From positions 8,834,601 through 8,898,600 of the forward strand of contig OY987237.1 in NCBI GenBank assembly GCA_963920705.1: a DNA stretch of 64,000 nt, in the 5' to 3' direction. Numbering within the stretch: the stretch's first letter is position 1; every line of letters starts with the position of its first letter. This stretch comes from Odiellus spinosus. Its lineage: Eukaryota > Arthropoda > Arachnida > Opiliones > Phalangiidae. Below, piece after piece: positions 1 to 10,100 of the stretch. The notes beneath the pieces were generated by a model. The model did not search any database. It saw only the letters and a program-made list of their open reading frames with translations, and was not told the DNA's origin. A program made the translations under genes and the position numbers.

Positions 1-832
1 TTAACTCAAAAGTGCATGTTTAATCTATAATGTGAACGCTACTTTATACATTTTGAAATTGTTACGGTCCCCGGATATTGACAGCAATATTTTTCAAACG
101 TTCCATTTAGATTAAAAGATTAATTAAACGGTTAATATAAAGAGAGCGATTTTAAGTCAACACAATAAAATTTAAGAGCAATTTTGTACTATCGTTAACC
201 GTTAATTACAATAAAAATACGTCAATTTTGAAGTAAAGTTAATATTACACGCCCGATTTGTCGTTAATTTCTCGGGCGAAAACCGGATGTTTAAGTCGAG
301 GTTTAACGAGTTCCCAGGAAGTAATGTACAAGATTTTTAATCGCTAAAGCGCAGCTGTAATTTTTTGTTGTTTATTGCAAGTTAGATGGGCGGACAACTT
401 TTGTACGTAATTTTATATTACCCGTTGATACGCTAGGTTAACTTTTGGGCTAGTAATTTACAATACCGGTATTCTTTTAGTAATAATATTATCGTAGATT
501 CGTAGTCAAAATCGTTAAATTTAAATGTTAAAGAAAATATCTTGTTTCTTTTCTTTTCTTTATCCGCAAGGAAAATGGAGGTATTTAATTTTTCAAGTAT
601 TTTGCTTAAATAATAATAGAATTAACCGCCCCAAAACTGGTCACGGTTATAAAAGCTCTCAAGGTTAAGCGAGAAAACATATTTTCAAACAATTTTTGGT
701 CGGTTTATGTGAACAACGTTAATTTTTTTTAAAGGGAGAATCCGACCTAACTACAACTGATTTTTCTTAACGATTAAATATAGGCGTAATCCATCATCAA
801 AACCTTTTACAAACAAATATTAAACTGAAACG
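1..832. other. AT-rich stretch, no gene seen
   Basis: No reading frame of convincing length or splice-flanked exon was found on either strand. The sequence is AT-rich with short T and A runs and resembles intergenic or intronic DNA. Confidence 0.5.
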
Positions 833-1046
833 AATTTAAAATTTACCCGAAAATAGGCTTAGCTTGATTAATGGCGATCCTGAACTTCTTCGCATTAATG
901 GCTAAGCGACCAATCGAATGTACTTGTAATTCTCATGGAGATCTCGCCTTAACGACAGGTCTTTTCTCATTGGTCGCTGACCCATGGGAAGAAATTCAGG
1001 GTCTCCATGATACAGCTAAGCCTATTTCCGGGAAAGTTTTAAATTT
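833..1046. mobile_element. MITE family A, copy 1
   Basis: The two halves form an imperfect inverted repeat with arms of roughly 80 bp. The left arm begins near AATTTAAAATTTACCCG and the right arm ends near CGGGAAAGTTTTAAATTT. Both arms contain an AATAGGCTTAGCT block and, further in, an AGCGACCAAT block. A second copy lies at 28762-28948. No coding capacity for a transposase exists, so it must have been moved in trans. The short open frame inside it is a by-product of the palindrome. No clear target duplication was identified. Confidence 0.8.
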
Positions 1047-2604
1047 ATTTTTAGTTTAGTATTTTTTACTGGTTAATACGTTTAAAAGTTTTCGTGGTAA
1101 TTCCAATTAGTGAAGTTCAAGTTCAAGTTCAGAACTGGACTCCATAAACTTTAAATCAGGTTCAAAAACTTCAAAGAAATTTCAAGACTAAACAATTTTA
1201 GTGTTGTGTAATGTGTAATTACATTGCTCTCATTTTTTGGTATCTATCTAATTAAGTAATTAATAGCACAATACTTCGACATGTATATGTCTTATGGGCG
1301 ACGCAAAAGTCTAATTCTTGGCCAAACAATCTTAACTACATATAAAAACTATTTAAAATTTTTTCGTAAAATAACAAATTCCAAAAGCGACTTTAAAAAA
1401 TATTCTACGGATATTCTCAGTTACAGCCTTCGAAGAAAACTATATTCCCATAGAAAAATAAGGTTTATAATAGAAATTTGGGTTCCTTTCAAGGTTGATA
1501 AACAGTATTTGATTACGGAAACGAAATAAAATACGAGGATAAATATTGAGGTAGGGGTTGATAGCTGCTGAAGTCAGGAAAAGTGTGAAAAACGAACAAA
1601 ACGTACTTAAACGTTTTGTCGAGAACGTACGAGTCAAATAATTAAATTTATCGTGACTACGTATAATTTTAATTTTTTAAATTGAGTGGAGAAAATTTTA
1701 ACAATGGTATTATTGCTGTTACTTGGAAGAAGATTAAAATCTTAATTTTTCTAGTTATTTTTACGCGAGCCAAATTGAAGGTGTAACAATTAAATATAGT
1801 CAAATTTAATCGAAAATGGAACTAAACTTGACTAACTACGCGGATAATATTTTAAGGTAAAATATTTTATATATTAATTAAAAGTTTTAAAACTAATGTA
1901 TGATGAAAATTCAAATTTTGGTTTAAAATAAATTATTTCGACTGCTAGGCCTAGCTTTCTTTTCTATTAGGTTAAATATTAGTGGCAACACATAAGCTTT
2001 GTGAAAAACCAGTGTTACACTAAATTCTCTATTGTCTATAGAGTAAATGCTTATGGTATCATAGTACCTTCCTTATACATTATCTAATATAAAAATATAT
2101 TAAGACAGAGACCTTTAAAAACTTTCAAGGCAGACGAGTGATTGAGGGAAATTAGAATTTTCAGAAAATGTGCGTGATAACATCATTTTTTAATAAAATT
2201 TGTAGATCCCACCGAAATCTTAACTATCTGACGAAAGAACGGGAATGGTCAGACAATTAGAATTTTATAATATATAAAATAACGGAATAGTAACCATTAA
2301 AAACTAATAGAATTGTTGGTCGTATTTAAAATCATCATGAACAATAGGTTTTTATACTTATTACGTCTATTTTAGGCAATTTGAAATCATAATTCCTTTG
2401 AAAGGAAATCTTATGACGTAAATGTTGCAAAACGTCGTTGTATTTATTCTTCATTATGAGCAGAGTCTTTTCATCTTTAATAATTACAGTTTTAGTTCAA
2501 ATCTATTTCAATTCATAGAACTTTAACAATTAGAAATTACGAAATTGCAACTAATTAAATGCTCCTTTACGTTTAGCGATTTATATACTACGATATAGCC
2601 TATA
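1047..2604. other. Intergenic, no gene seen
   Basis: AT-rich sequence without a recognisable coding exon. A short GTTCAA direct repeat (about three units) sits near 1114-1131. Small open frames here lack any recognisable domain and overlap on both strands. Confidence 0.5.
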
Positions 2605-2665
2605 AAATTTAACACCATGTATTAATCCGCCTCAACTTTTATCTATTTTGCAAACTGAACTTAAA
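2605..2665 (-). repeat. Dispersed repeat family R1, end fragment
   Basis: It contains ATGTATTAATCCGCC, the reverse complement of the family end GCGGATTAATACACAATGTT. It then runs into a segment ending TTTTGCAAACTGAAC that is shared with the fragment at 17225-17290 and, more loosely, with 4815-4885. It looks like the end of a degraded element lying to its left. Confidence 0.55.
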
Positions 2666-2968
2666 CAAAGAATATATACGTAAAGTCTCTTAAAATTTGT
2701 CTCGTCATTTTTATCCCATTAATATTTTTTATCAATGATTGGAATATAAATAATATTAACCAAGATTTTGTTATTTATATAATAACTACATATTCCGGCT
2801 TTAATTAACAGCATAGATAAAGCTAGGCAACCCCTATTTCTACGATTTGTCTATTTAGAGATCAAGGTAGTCTAGCTTTGCCCTTGCAGCAAAAATCAAC
2901 GTGAAATAGACAATACTCGGACTATAATTTTTGCAAGTAATTCTTTAAAAATAGTTGGAACACTGTGT
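2666..2968. other. Intergenic, no gene seen
   Basis: AT-rich spacer between a dispersed repeat end and the ~170-bp tandem array. Nothing else was recognised. Confidence 0.45.
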
Positions 2969-3590
2969 CTATCAGTGGCGGAATAATTTTTAACGAGTGA
3001 CTCATGTTAATTTTATTATTTAAATACTCTACGGAATGCCTACTTTCTAATGGTGCTATCCGTTTATGATAGGTGATAGTATAGAAAAGAAAAGGCCATT
3101 TCAAGATAGGGGTCATTTTTGGATATTTGCTCGATTTCTATCATTGGCGGAATAATCTTTAACGAGTGGCTCACGTCAATTTTTTTATTTGAAATTTATC
3201 TAAGGAATGCCTTCTTTCTAATGGTGCTATCGGTTTATGCCTAGGTGATAGTATAGAAAAGATACGGCCATTTCAAGATAGGGGTCATTTTTGGATATTT
3301 GCTCGATTTCTATCATTGGCGGAATAATCTTTAACGAGTGGCTCGTGTCAATATTATTAATTAAAATTAATCTACGGAATGCCTTCTTTCTAATGGTGCT
3401 ATCGGTTTATGATTTGGTGATAGTAAAGAAGAGATACGGCCATTTCAAGATAGGGGTTATTTTTGGATATTTGTCCGATTTCTATCAGTGGCGGAATAAT
3501 CGTTAACGAGTGGCTCATGTCAATTTTATTATTTTAAATTAGTCTTAGTTAATGCCTAGGCGATAGTAGAAGGGGACGGAATTTAAGATA
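2969..3590. repeat. Tandem repeat, ~170-bp unit, about 3.5 copies
   Basis: The landmark TATCAGTGGCGGAATAAT (or TATCATTGG...) recurs at about 2970, 3139, 3311 and 3483, giving periods of 169-172 bp. Each unit also carries TAACGAGTG, CTTTCTAATGGTGCTATC and GGCCATTTCAAGATAGGGG. The middle units are very similar, while the outer ones are more diverged and the last is truncated. Short open frames on both strands here are products of the repeat. Confidence 0.9.
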
Positions 3591-3724
3591 TATTTTTCCA
3601 TCCACAATAATAAGGTTCCCCAATCTCATTTCGCCTCCATTTATTCCTCCTCCGTACAAATAGTTTCCTAAATTGAAACCTAAACATATACGACCGAAAA
3701 ATTCAATTCAATTTGTATACTAGT
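3591..3724. other. Spacer, no gene seen
   Basis: Short AT-rich spacer between the ~170-bp tandem array and an R1 repeat fragment. Confidence 0.4.
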
Positions 3725-3785
3725 GAATTATGTGGCGGATTTACACACAATATTAAACCCTATAAAAATAAAAGTAGTTTAGAAA
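3725..3785 (+). repeat. Dispersed repeat family R1, start fragment
   Basis: It contains GTGGCGGATTTACACACAAT followed by a TTAAACC...AAAAGTAGTTT segment, shared with copies at 4553, 30084, 38940 and 54563. The conserved end is GCGGATTAATACACAATGTT. Confidence 0.55.
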
Positions 3786-4552
3786 GCATCTCTGGAACAG
3801 GAGCGTATTTTTGTAACCGGATACGACCAGTATAATATTTTATTAAGATTGAAAAAATAGCTTAATATTATACGTCTTAATGACCTAAGAAATTAATTTT
3901 CGCCTCAAAGAATATTTTTCTATAAGACATATCGGTTACCACGTATCTTACGTAAAAATTTATTTTACGCAATTAAATTTAAAGTTTCAATGTCAGCTCA
4001 AAAACTTCCCTTTACACTGCAGCATTAGAGACTACGCCAGAAAAATGATGTTTAAGTCAAGGACAACACTATTAATTTAACATTAGCTTTACCTTAAAGT
4101 GAGGCTCTCACCATTTGTTTTCTCAATGCGCCTAAGGATTATATTTTCAAATTTATTTTACTATTAAAACGCCATAAACAGAACTATATACCTCAAAAAT
4201 ATATAGGCAAGTTTTGCGGATATATTACGTAGTTTATTTCTAGAAACTTATCGAGAAATTCTAGATTAAGTATACTGTCACGAAAAAGATTTTAAGAATA
4301 AAACTGTAGACTCATCAACAGCGACCGTAGTGATGACACTTAATTATAAACCCTTAATTACTTATTAGGGGTGGTGGGTTCTTCTATGTTCATATAGAAC
4401 TTTTTGCGCTGAACAACAATTTGGCGAAAACATTATGTAAAATATTTCGATAAATACTTGGAAATTTAATTAACATATCTCAATCATTAATATATTCAAA
4501 TCGCATATTCAACAATTTTTATCTGTTCAAAAGTGTGCAAAGGAGAGAAAGA
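3786..4552. other. Intergenic, no gene seen
   Basis: AT-rich sequence between two members of the R1 repeat family. No exon, RNA gene or further repeat was recognised. Confidence 0.45.
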
Positions 4553-4885
4553 CGTGGCGGATTAATACACAATGTTAAATCTAATAGAAAAACGTAGTTG
4601 TATAGTCAACGAGTTTATAATTTAAAAATTCTCCAAATTTAATCAATCGTTAAAATCATTTGACACCGTTTCAATACACGGATAATTAAAAATAAATGAA
4701 ATAAAAATAACTCCGTATTCGCGTTTCACACTTCCTTTAAAGATAGTGGTAAATAATTATTCGAAGAAAAGGAAAATAAAGGGTTACAAGAGCAGTTAGG
4801 AACGATCACAATTTTCCATATGAAGTTTATCATTGTGTACCAATCCGCATCAATGTTTTGAACCTTTTGCGAACTCATTTTGTTT
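4553..4885. mobile_element. R1-family MITE with paired inverted ends
   Basis: The left end GGCGGATTAATACACAATG is matched in inverted orientation on the right by CATTGTGTACCAATCCGC at about 4832-4849. This makes a terminal-inverted-repeat element of roughly 300 bp, and the only R1 copy in the window with both ends facing each other. The inside is non-coding. The target duplication is not clear. Confidence 0.6.
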
Positions 4886-5060
4886 TGAAGAATACTTCGG
4901 TTAAATGACTTCGAATAATGGCGTAACAACGTCGTATAACACGCAGTTTTGCATCAGCCAAAAGAAAGGAGGATAATTATCTCAAGTTAACGTATAATTT
5001 AAATCGGCTTTGCGTGAAACTTGGTTCATCTTTCCCGACTTTAGTCTATTCCGGCTTAAC

Positions 5061-5090
5061 TAAAAAGTACTAAAAAGTACTAAAAAGTAC
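5061..5090. repeat. Microsatellite, 10-bp unit x3
   Basis: TAAAAAGTAC is repeated three times without interruption. Confidence 0.95.
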
Positions 5091-5142
5091 CAGAAGGAAA
5101 TTATAGGAGAAGGAAAGCATCTACTTTAGTTATAGATCCAGC

Positions 5143-5308
5143 TGATTAACAAAACTTGAGTTCAAATAGGCGTACTCAAACGGAAAACAGTAACAAAAAT
5201 AATAAATAACAAAACCATTTGCGTGCAGACGCGCATGGTTTTGTTACTACTTTTCCGTTAGAGGACGCTCATGAACGCAAGGTTATGTTATTATTCTTTA
5301 TCTATTAT
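5143..5308. mobile_element. MITE family B, copy 1
   Basis: This is a palindromic element. The left arm runs from GATTAACAAAAC through CAAACGGAAAACAGTAACA to AACAAAACC. The right arm mirrors this with GGTTTTGTTAC, TTTTCCGTTAGAGGACGC and a final GGTTATGTTATTA. The centre is GC-richer (GCGTGCAGACGCGC). Related copies lie at 15620-15796 and 23970-24160, and a single end at 6378-6460. The landmark shared by all is CCTCTAAYGGCAAAC or its reverse. It is non-coding. Confidence 0.8.
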
Positions 5309-5758
5309 GAAGGGTGCCCATAATTATTACAAGTCCTAAATGTAACGAGAGTTTGACCTTCAAGATTAGCACATAACCATGAATCGAAAGAGAGAAACAC
5401 TCTGACCGTCGACTATAGTAGCAAATATAGGCTAAATGTCTAAACCAAACCCAGGGTTTTAGAAAGTAGACAAGGGCTAGACGTTTAGTGTTAAAGTGAG
5501 AATATAGCCTGACAAATAATGTTATCTATCGATTTCTTATATTTTATATATTCCTAAACCACTAGTAAAATAATTACAACACGATATAAAGCTAGAGACC
5601 AACTTTCAGCTTAACCGGAACCCGGGATATAGGCTTAAAAATCATCCATAATAGGTAGTTAACGAGCCTAATTTGAAACCGTTGAATAAAGCGCTCTCTT
5701 GTGATTTGCCGACGACCTGTTAGCTACGAGATTTTGGACTCAATGAATTATCGTTCAT

Positions 5759-5794
5759 TATTATTAATTATTATTAATTATTATTAATTATTAT
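5759..5794. repeat. Microsatellite, 10-bp AT-only unit
   Basis: TTATTAATTA is repeated about three and a half times. Confidence 0.9.
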
Positions 5795-6377
5795 CAATAT
5801 AAATTAATTGATTTCTGGCTTAATATTAGTTTAATTATTTTACTAATTAATCGAAAAGGAATAGATAAGGTTTGTAAGATTTTTTTTAATTGCCAAGATT
5901 AGTGGCATCCTTTTCTTTTTATCTTCTTCTAATAAAATAAAAAAATAGATGCAAAGTTGGGGAAAAAAACAGGTTACCATTTAGGGCGGACCGCACTTTT
6001 AATTTTGGTGTCACAGTTATAGTGTAAACACCCATCTCACGTGCCTATTTAAAAACCGAGATAAAATACAACCACTGAATGGTTCCGGCATTTGATATAT
6101 ATCGATACCTAATCGGCTATTTCATGGGATAAATTATAAAACTTCATTATTTGTGGAATTTTAAGGTCTTAATTTGTACAGAATATAATTAATAAATATT
6201 TGTGATCAGAAGATGAACCAATTTTCAAATAATAGGATGGGAAAACTTTTAGAATTTGGAACAAGATACCAATAAATAATTACTAAAACTAGTTTGCTTC
6301 GCACTCAAAAAAAAAAAAAAAAAAATGTAGAGTTCAGATCAAACCAGCGAATCAACAAGTTAAAAATTAAAGTGAAG
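5795..6377. other. Upstream region of the transporter gene
   Basis: AT-rich DNA with an uninterrupted run of 19 A at 6307-6325. The transporter's first coding exon is preceded by a splice acceptor, so its promoter and leader exon must lie upstream. No convincing first exon or core promoter could be picked out here. Confidence 0.4.
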
Positions 6378-6460
6378 CTTAGGACTATTAAGAATATATA
6401 AAGATGAAGAACAAAAGCAGACGTTCATAAGCATCCTCTGATGGCAAACATCAAAACTAA
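6378..6460. mobile_element. MITE family B, solo end next to transporter exon 1
   Basis: The segment GATGAAGAACAAAAGCAG...CATCCTCTGATGGCAAAC matches one arm of family B (compare CATCCTCTAACGGCAAAC, inverted, at 15620-15796). No opposing arm was seen. An upstream in-frame ATG at 6441 falls inside this repeat, which is one reason to prefer the ATG at 6507 as the transporter start. Confidence 0.6.
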
Positions 6461-6506
6461 ATGTCAATTTTCTCAAATATATTTCTCGTACTTGTATAAT
6501 TTCAGT

Positions 6507-7137
6507 ATGTCTTATAAAGAGACCCAGCCCGAGTTCGCCTTATCGCTGCAATCAAAATTCGTAGTTCGACACTTATCATCATCGTCGGGTTACTTAACCA
6601 ATGTTCTCAGTCATTCAAACAGCGATCAGAGCTTACCGGTCAACATGGACCGCACTCATCCCGACACGAGACATCGTCGCCTATCTTGGCCATTCTTCGA
6701 CTCGCAAACCTCTTTAGAACGACAAGAAAAATCTTCCTCAACCACCCAACTTCATTTAACCGGCTCAGATCCCGAACGCGATAACCACTCTGGCATCTAC
6801 TGCAGCGCGGAAGACATTTACATCAAAAAACAGAGATCGGTCAGTTTTTGCCCAGAGACTAATTTCGCGCGCTTACCGGGTAGTAAGAGTGAACGTTCAA
6901 AGTCAACAGTATCAGCTCCCGGGGCCTTGCCCAATGGGGATAACGCGAACAAAGTGTTTGTTAGGAATGTTATGATCCCACCCGATGGCGACTGGGGTTG
7001 GACCGTGGCAACTGGTGGATTTTTTCTATCGTTTCTTACACTCGGATTACTTAGAAGTTACGGAATTGTCTTTACGTCACACGCTAGGAGTGGATTTTAT
7101 CTATACAGCGTGGCGCATTCGGTGTTATTGTGTTCCG
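6507..7137 (+). CDS. Transporter coding exon 1
   Basis: The exon encodes residues 1-210 plus one base of codon 211. It begins one base after the acceptor TTTCAG (6500-6505), which implies an upstream non-coding exon. The N-terminal ~155 residues are polar with many Ser/Thr and two basic-Ser patterns, RRLSW and KKQRSVSF, of the type basophilic kinases phosphorylate. The PPDGDWGW motif opens helix 1. The donor is G|GTGAAT at 7138, phase 1. The frame runs on without a stop to 7169, but those extra codons are intronic under this model. Confidence 0.85.
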
Positions 7138-10100
7138 GTGAATATATATTTTTGAACTTGCTTATATAGAATTTTTAGGAAACTAGTGAATTTAAATTCC
7201 CTTATACCTAGTCAATTAAATTTTGAAGCCCCGTTAAAATTCACCTACTCCTTACTCCCTGGGGCCTCCACTGAATTTTCCCATACATTTATAAATATAT
7301 AATTTTTACTCGCTTTATTGATTATTACAGATATTTGGCAATTCTACCTATATTATATTATATCTAAAGTTGGTAACACATGTTAAAGCTCCGATCTATT
7401 TTACCTCTATAACTCAACAAATCAAAAGCAAGCTATTCACGTTAATTACAACTCGAGGTGAAACAATGAAATGTAGTTTCAAGAACTTTTAATTGAACAC
7501 CTTGACCTGTCTTATTTGCATAAATTTAATGACAGGCCGCTGATGAACCAAATAATAAAATTAAGAAGGGTCTAATACTTGGAGATGATTTTAAAATTGT
7601 ATACACGCGAATATACACGTGAAAAAGTGTAAAAACAACATATTTAATAGTTTATCATGAGTGTAAAAACGTGCCCGTAAAGATTAATATTTATTCTAAA
7701 AAAATATCGTTGGGAAAAAATTGATTAATTAATTTAAATTAGTAATAGGAGTTTTTAAAACGCGGCACGAGGCGACAAGGACCGGTTTTAGCTAGTCTCA
7801 AGGCTTCTTATCTAACATGTATAACGAGAATCATTCCACAAAAACAATTAAAATCATTTTCAATAGCGTTACGCGTCAATGATAGGCTGGAAAAATTTTA
7901 TCTCAGCACCCGTTGATTGCAACTAGTACAAAGTTACACTTATTAAAGTATTCTTATCCTTGTGACGTATAACGAATGGAATGAAAGTACGGTATACCGA
8001 TCATAAATGTAGTAGATGTCCTTAATAAACGAACCAGGCGTCACTTACTCGAGTACTATGCCCTTTTTATATAACGCAATTATGTTAATATTACTTATAC
8101 AACGTCCTTAGTCTATTTCTTTGTATACATTTTGTTTTTATTATACGTGAATATAGTGTCTTTGAACGAATACATCTGCTTTCAAATTGGGCCAAGGAAA
8201 TCGGCTCTAACGGGTAGTGTTTTGGTCCTGATCTCTTATCTGGTCAGTTTCTCGTCAGTCTCTCTACCGGCCTATATATTTACTCTAGCAATCATCCCAG
8301 GTATGATATGATATGATACACAAACGTTACGTAATTTCGTATTTAGAGGCGTAAGCTGATGATAATTTTAAATACGTAACTCCTATGTCTATGTAACCCC
8401 CTAAATATTCTTAATTATATGGCGTTTAATTGCGCGTATTTTAAAATACGTCGCCGTATTAATCTTAATCCGACCAAAAATAAATAGATCAAAAAGTCTA
8501 CTACAAGACCACCGTGATAAAACGACCTCTGTGGGGGTTAAAAATCCTTTCGTAAAATTAGTTGCATACCCTTTGCCTATTCGCCGGAGTAAAAACGTAG
8601 GAGTATCGAGACGCGCTTTTAAATAGTTGGCGTATGCGGGCGCGGCGAGAAGAGAGTTAGTTTTTCCTCACTATGCCTTTGACAGCATAGATGGGCGTGC
8701 TTCACGGAGTTTAGTACAGTGGAAGGCTCGCGAAGCGCTTCGCTAGCCTTCCACTGTACTACACTCCGTGAAGCACGCCCATCTATGTTTGACAGACCGT
8801 GACCCTTAAGGCTCGAGATATTCCCGGGGAAAGTATCGAAATGGAATTTAATTGTCTGGTTATTTCACGTGTCTTTAAAGGATGTGCTTAATTTCTACGG
8901 ACAGAGGATGAACGGCCGGTCTAGTTCTAGTTTATTTGTCATTTTATTTATTTTTAATTCGAGATTTCCTGTTGGCGTTACTGTAGAATTTTTCTAGATA
9001 GAATAAAGAGATACACACGCATAAAGAGGCGTCGTTTTGCGACGCCCACTAACCTGATTTACATTAAATTTGAATAGGCTTAAGTTCTCTCTTGATTGAA
9101 GATCACATATTTCCCAAAGAAACAAATCCTAAACTTCTTAGTATGAAAAATAAATCCCATGGTAATGCTTGTGTTTGCCTAATTTCGGCACCTCGAACCC
9201 TAACTTTGCTCTGACGTAATTAATGTCATCATCAACTTATGGCGTAAGATAAATACGAATACAATCACATCACACTGTCTTACGTTGTTAAGTTTTGTTA
9301 ATCTAAGAAAACTGAAGGGATTATTTGTCTCAAACAGGTTTCGGTACATCGTTATGCTTGGTGGCTACTCAACATATCATCAGACAGTACTTCTATCATA
9401 AAAGGTTAATAGCATTAACCTTGAGTTCGTCGGGGTCAGCAGCCGGGTTATTATTATGGCCATTATTTTTGGACTTTTTCGCCACGCAATACAGCGTTCC
9501 TTGGACGTTTTTCCTAGTCGGAGTTGGCAGTACTCTAACAGTTATATGCGCTTTGCTCTACCGACCAGCTATCAAGTAATTTGACGTCATCTTAATCTTA
9601 GGACAGAGGTTTACCTCAAAGGAAGCGTGAAAAGAAAAATGAATTTATTTATTTTTATCTATTCTACTATATTAAAAATAAGACTTGTTCGCATATTGAA
9701 ACATTCGGGAAAAGTATTTGAATTGTGGAAAAGATTCTGATTTTGAGGCTTCCAATTTTTTGTAGAATTCAGAGACATTTCTTGAATGTTTTACTACACA
9801 AACAAGTCTTATTTTTAGAAGCAAAAATCTATAAAAAGATCAGTTCATTTTTCTCCTCCCTTTAATTATATTTATACAGGATACCTTTTATATTATGGGA
9901 TCTTCAAAACCCTATTCGGTTAATTTTTACCAAGCAATTTTTGCAGTGAAAAGCTCGCGGAACAATTTTGTTTTTGCAGCGAAAATAACTTGGTGAAAAG
10001 TAACCTTAAACGTGATGGTCCCTAATTTTCATCCTAAAAAATGTGTGTACTAAATGCGTATACGTATTTTCCAGATATTACAAAAAATACTTCATCAGGT

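Noticed and set aside
871-1059. 62-codon open frame
   Set aside because: It lies entirely within the arms of a family A MITE and reads the same motif on both arms.
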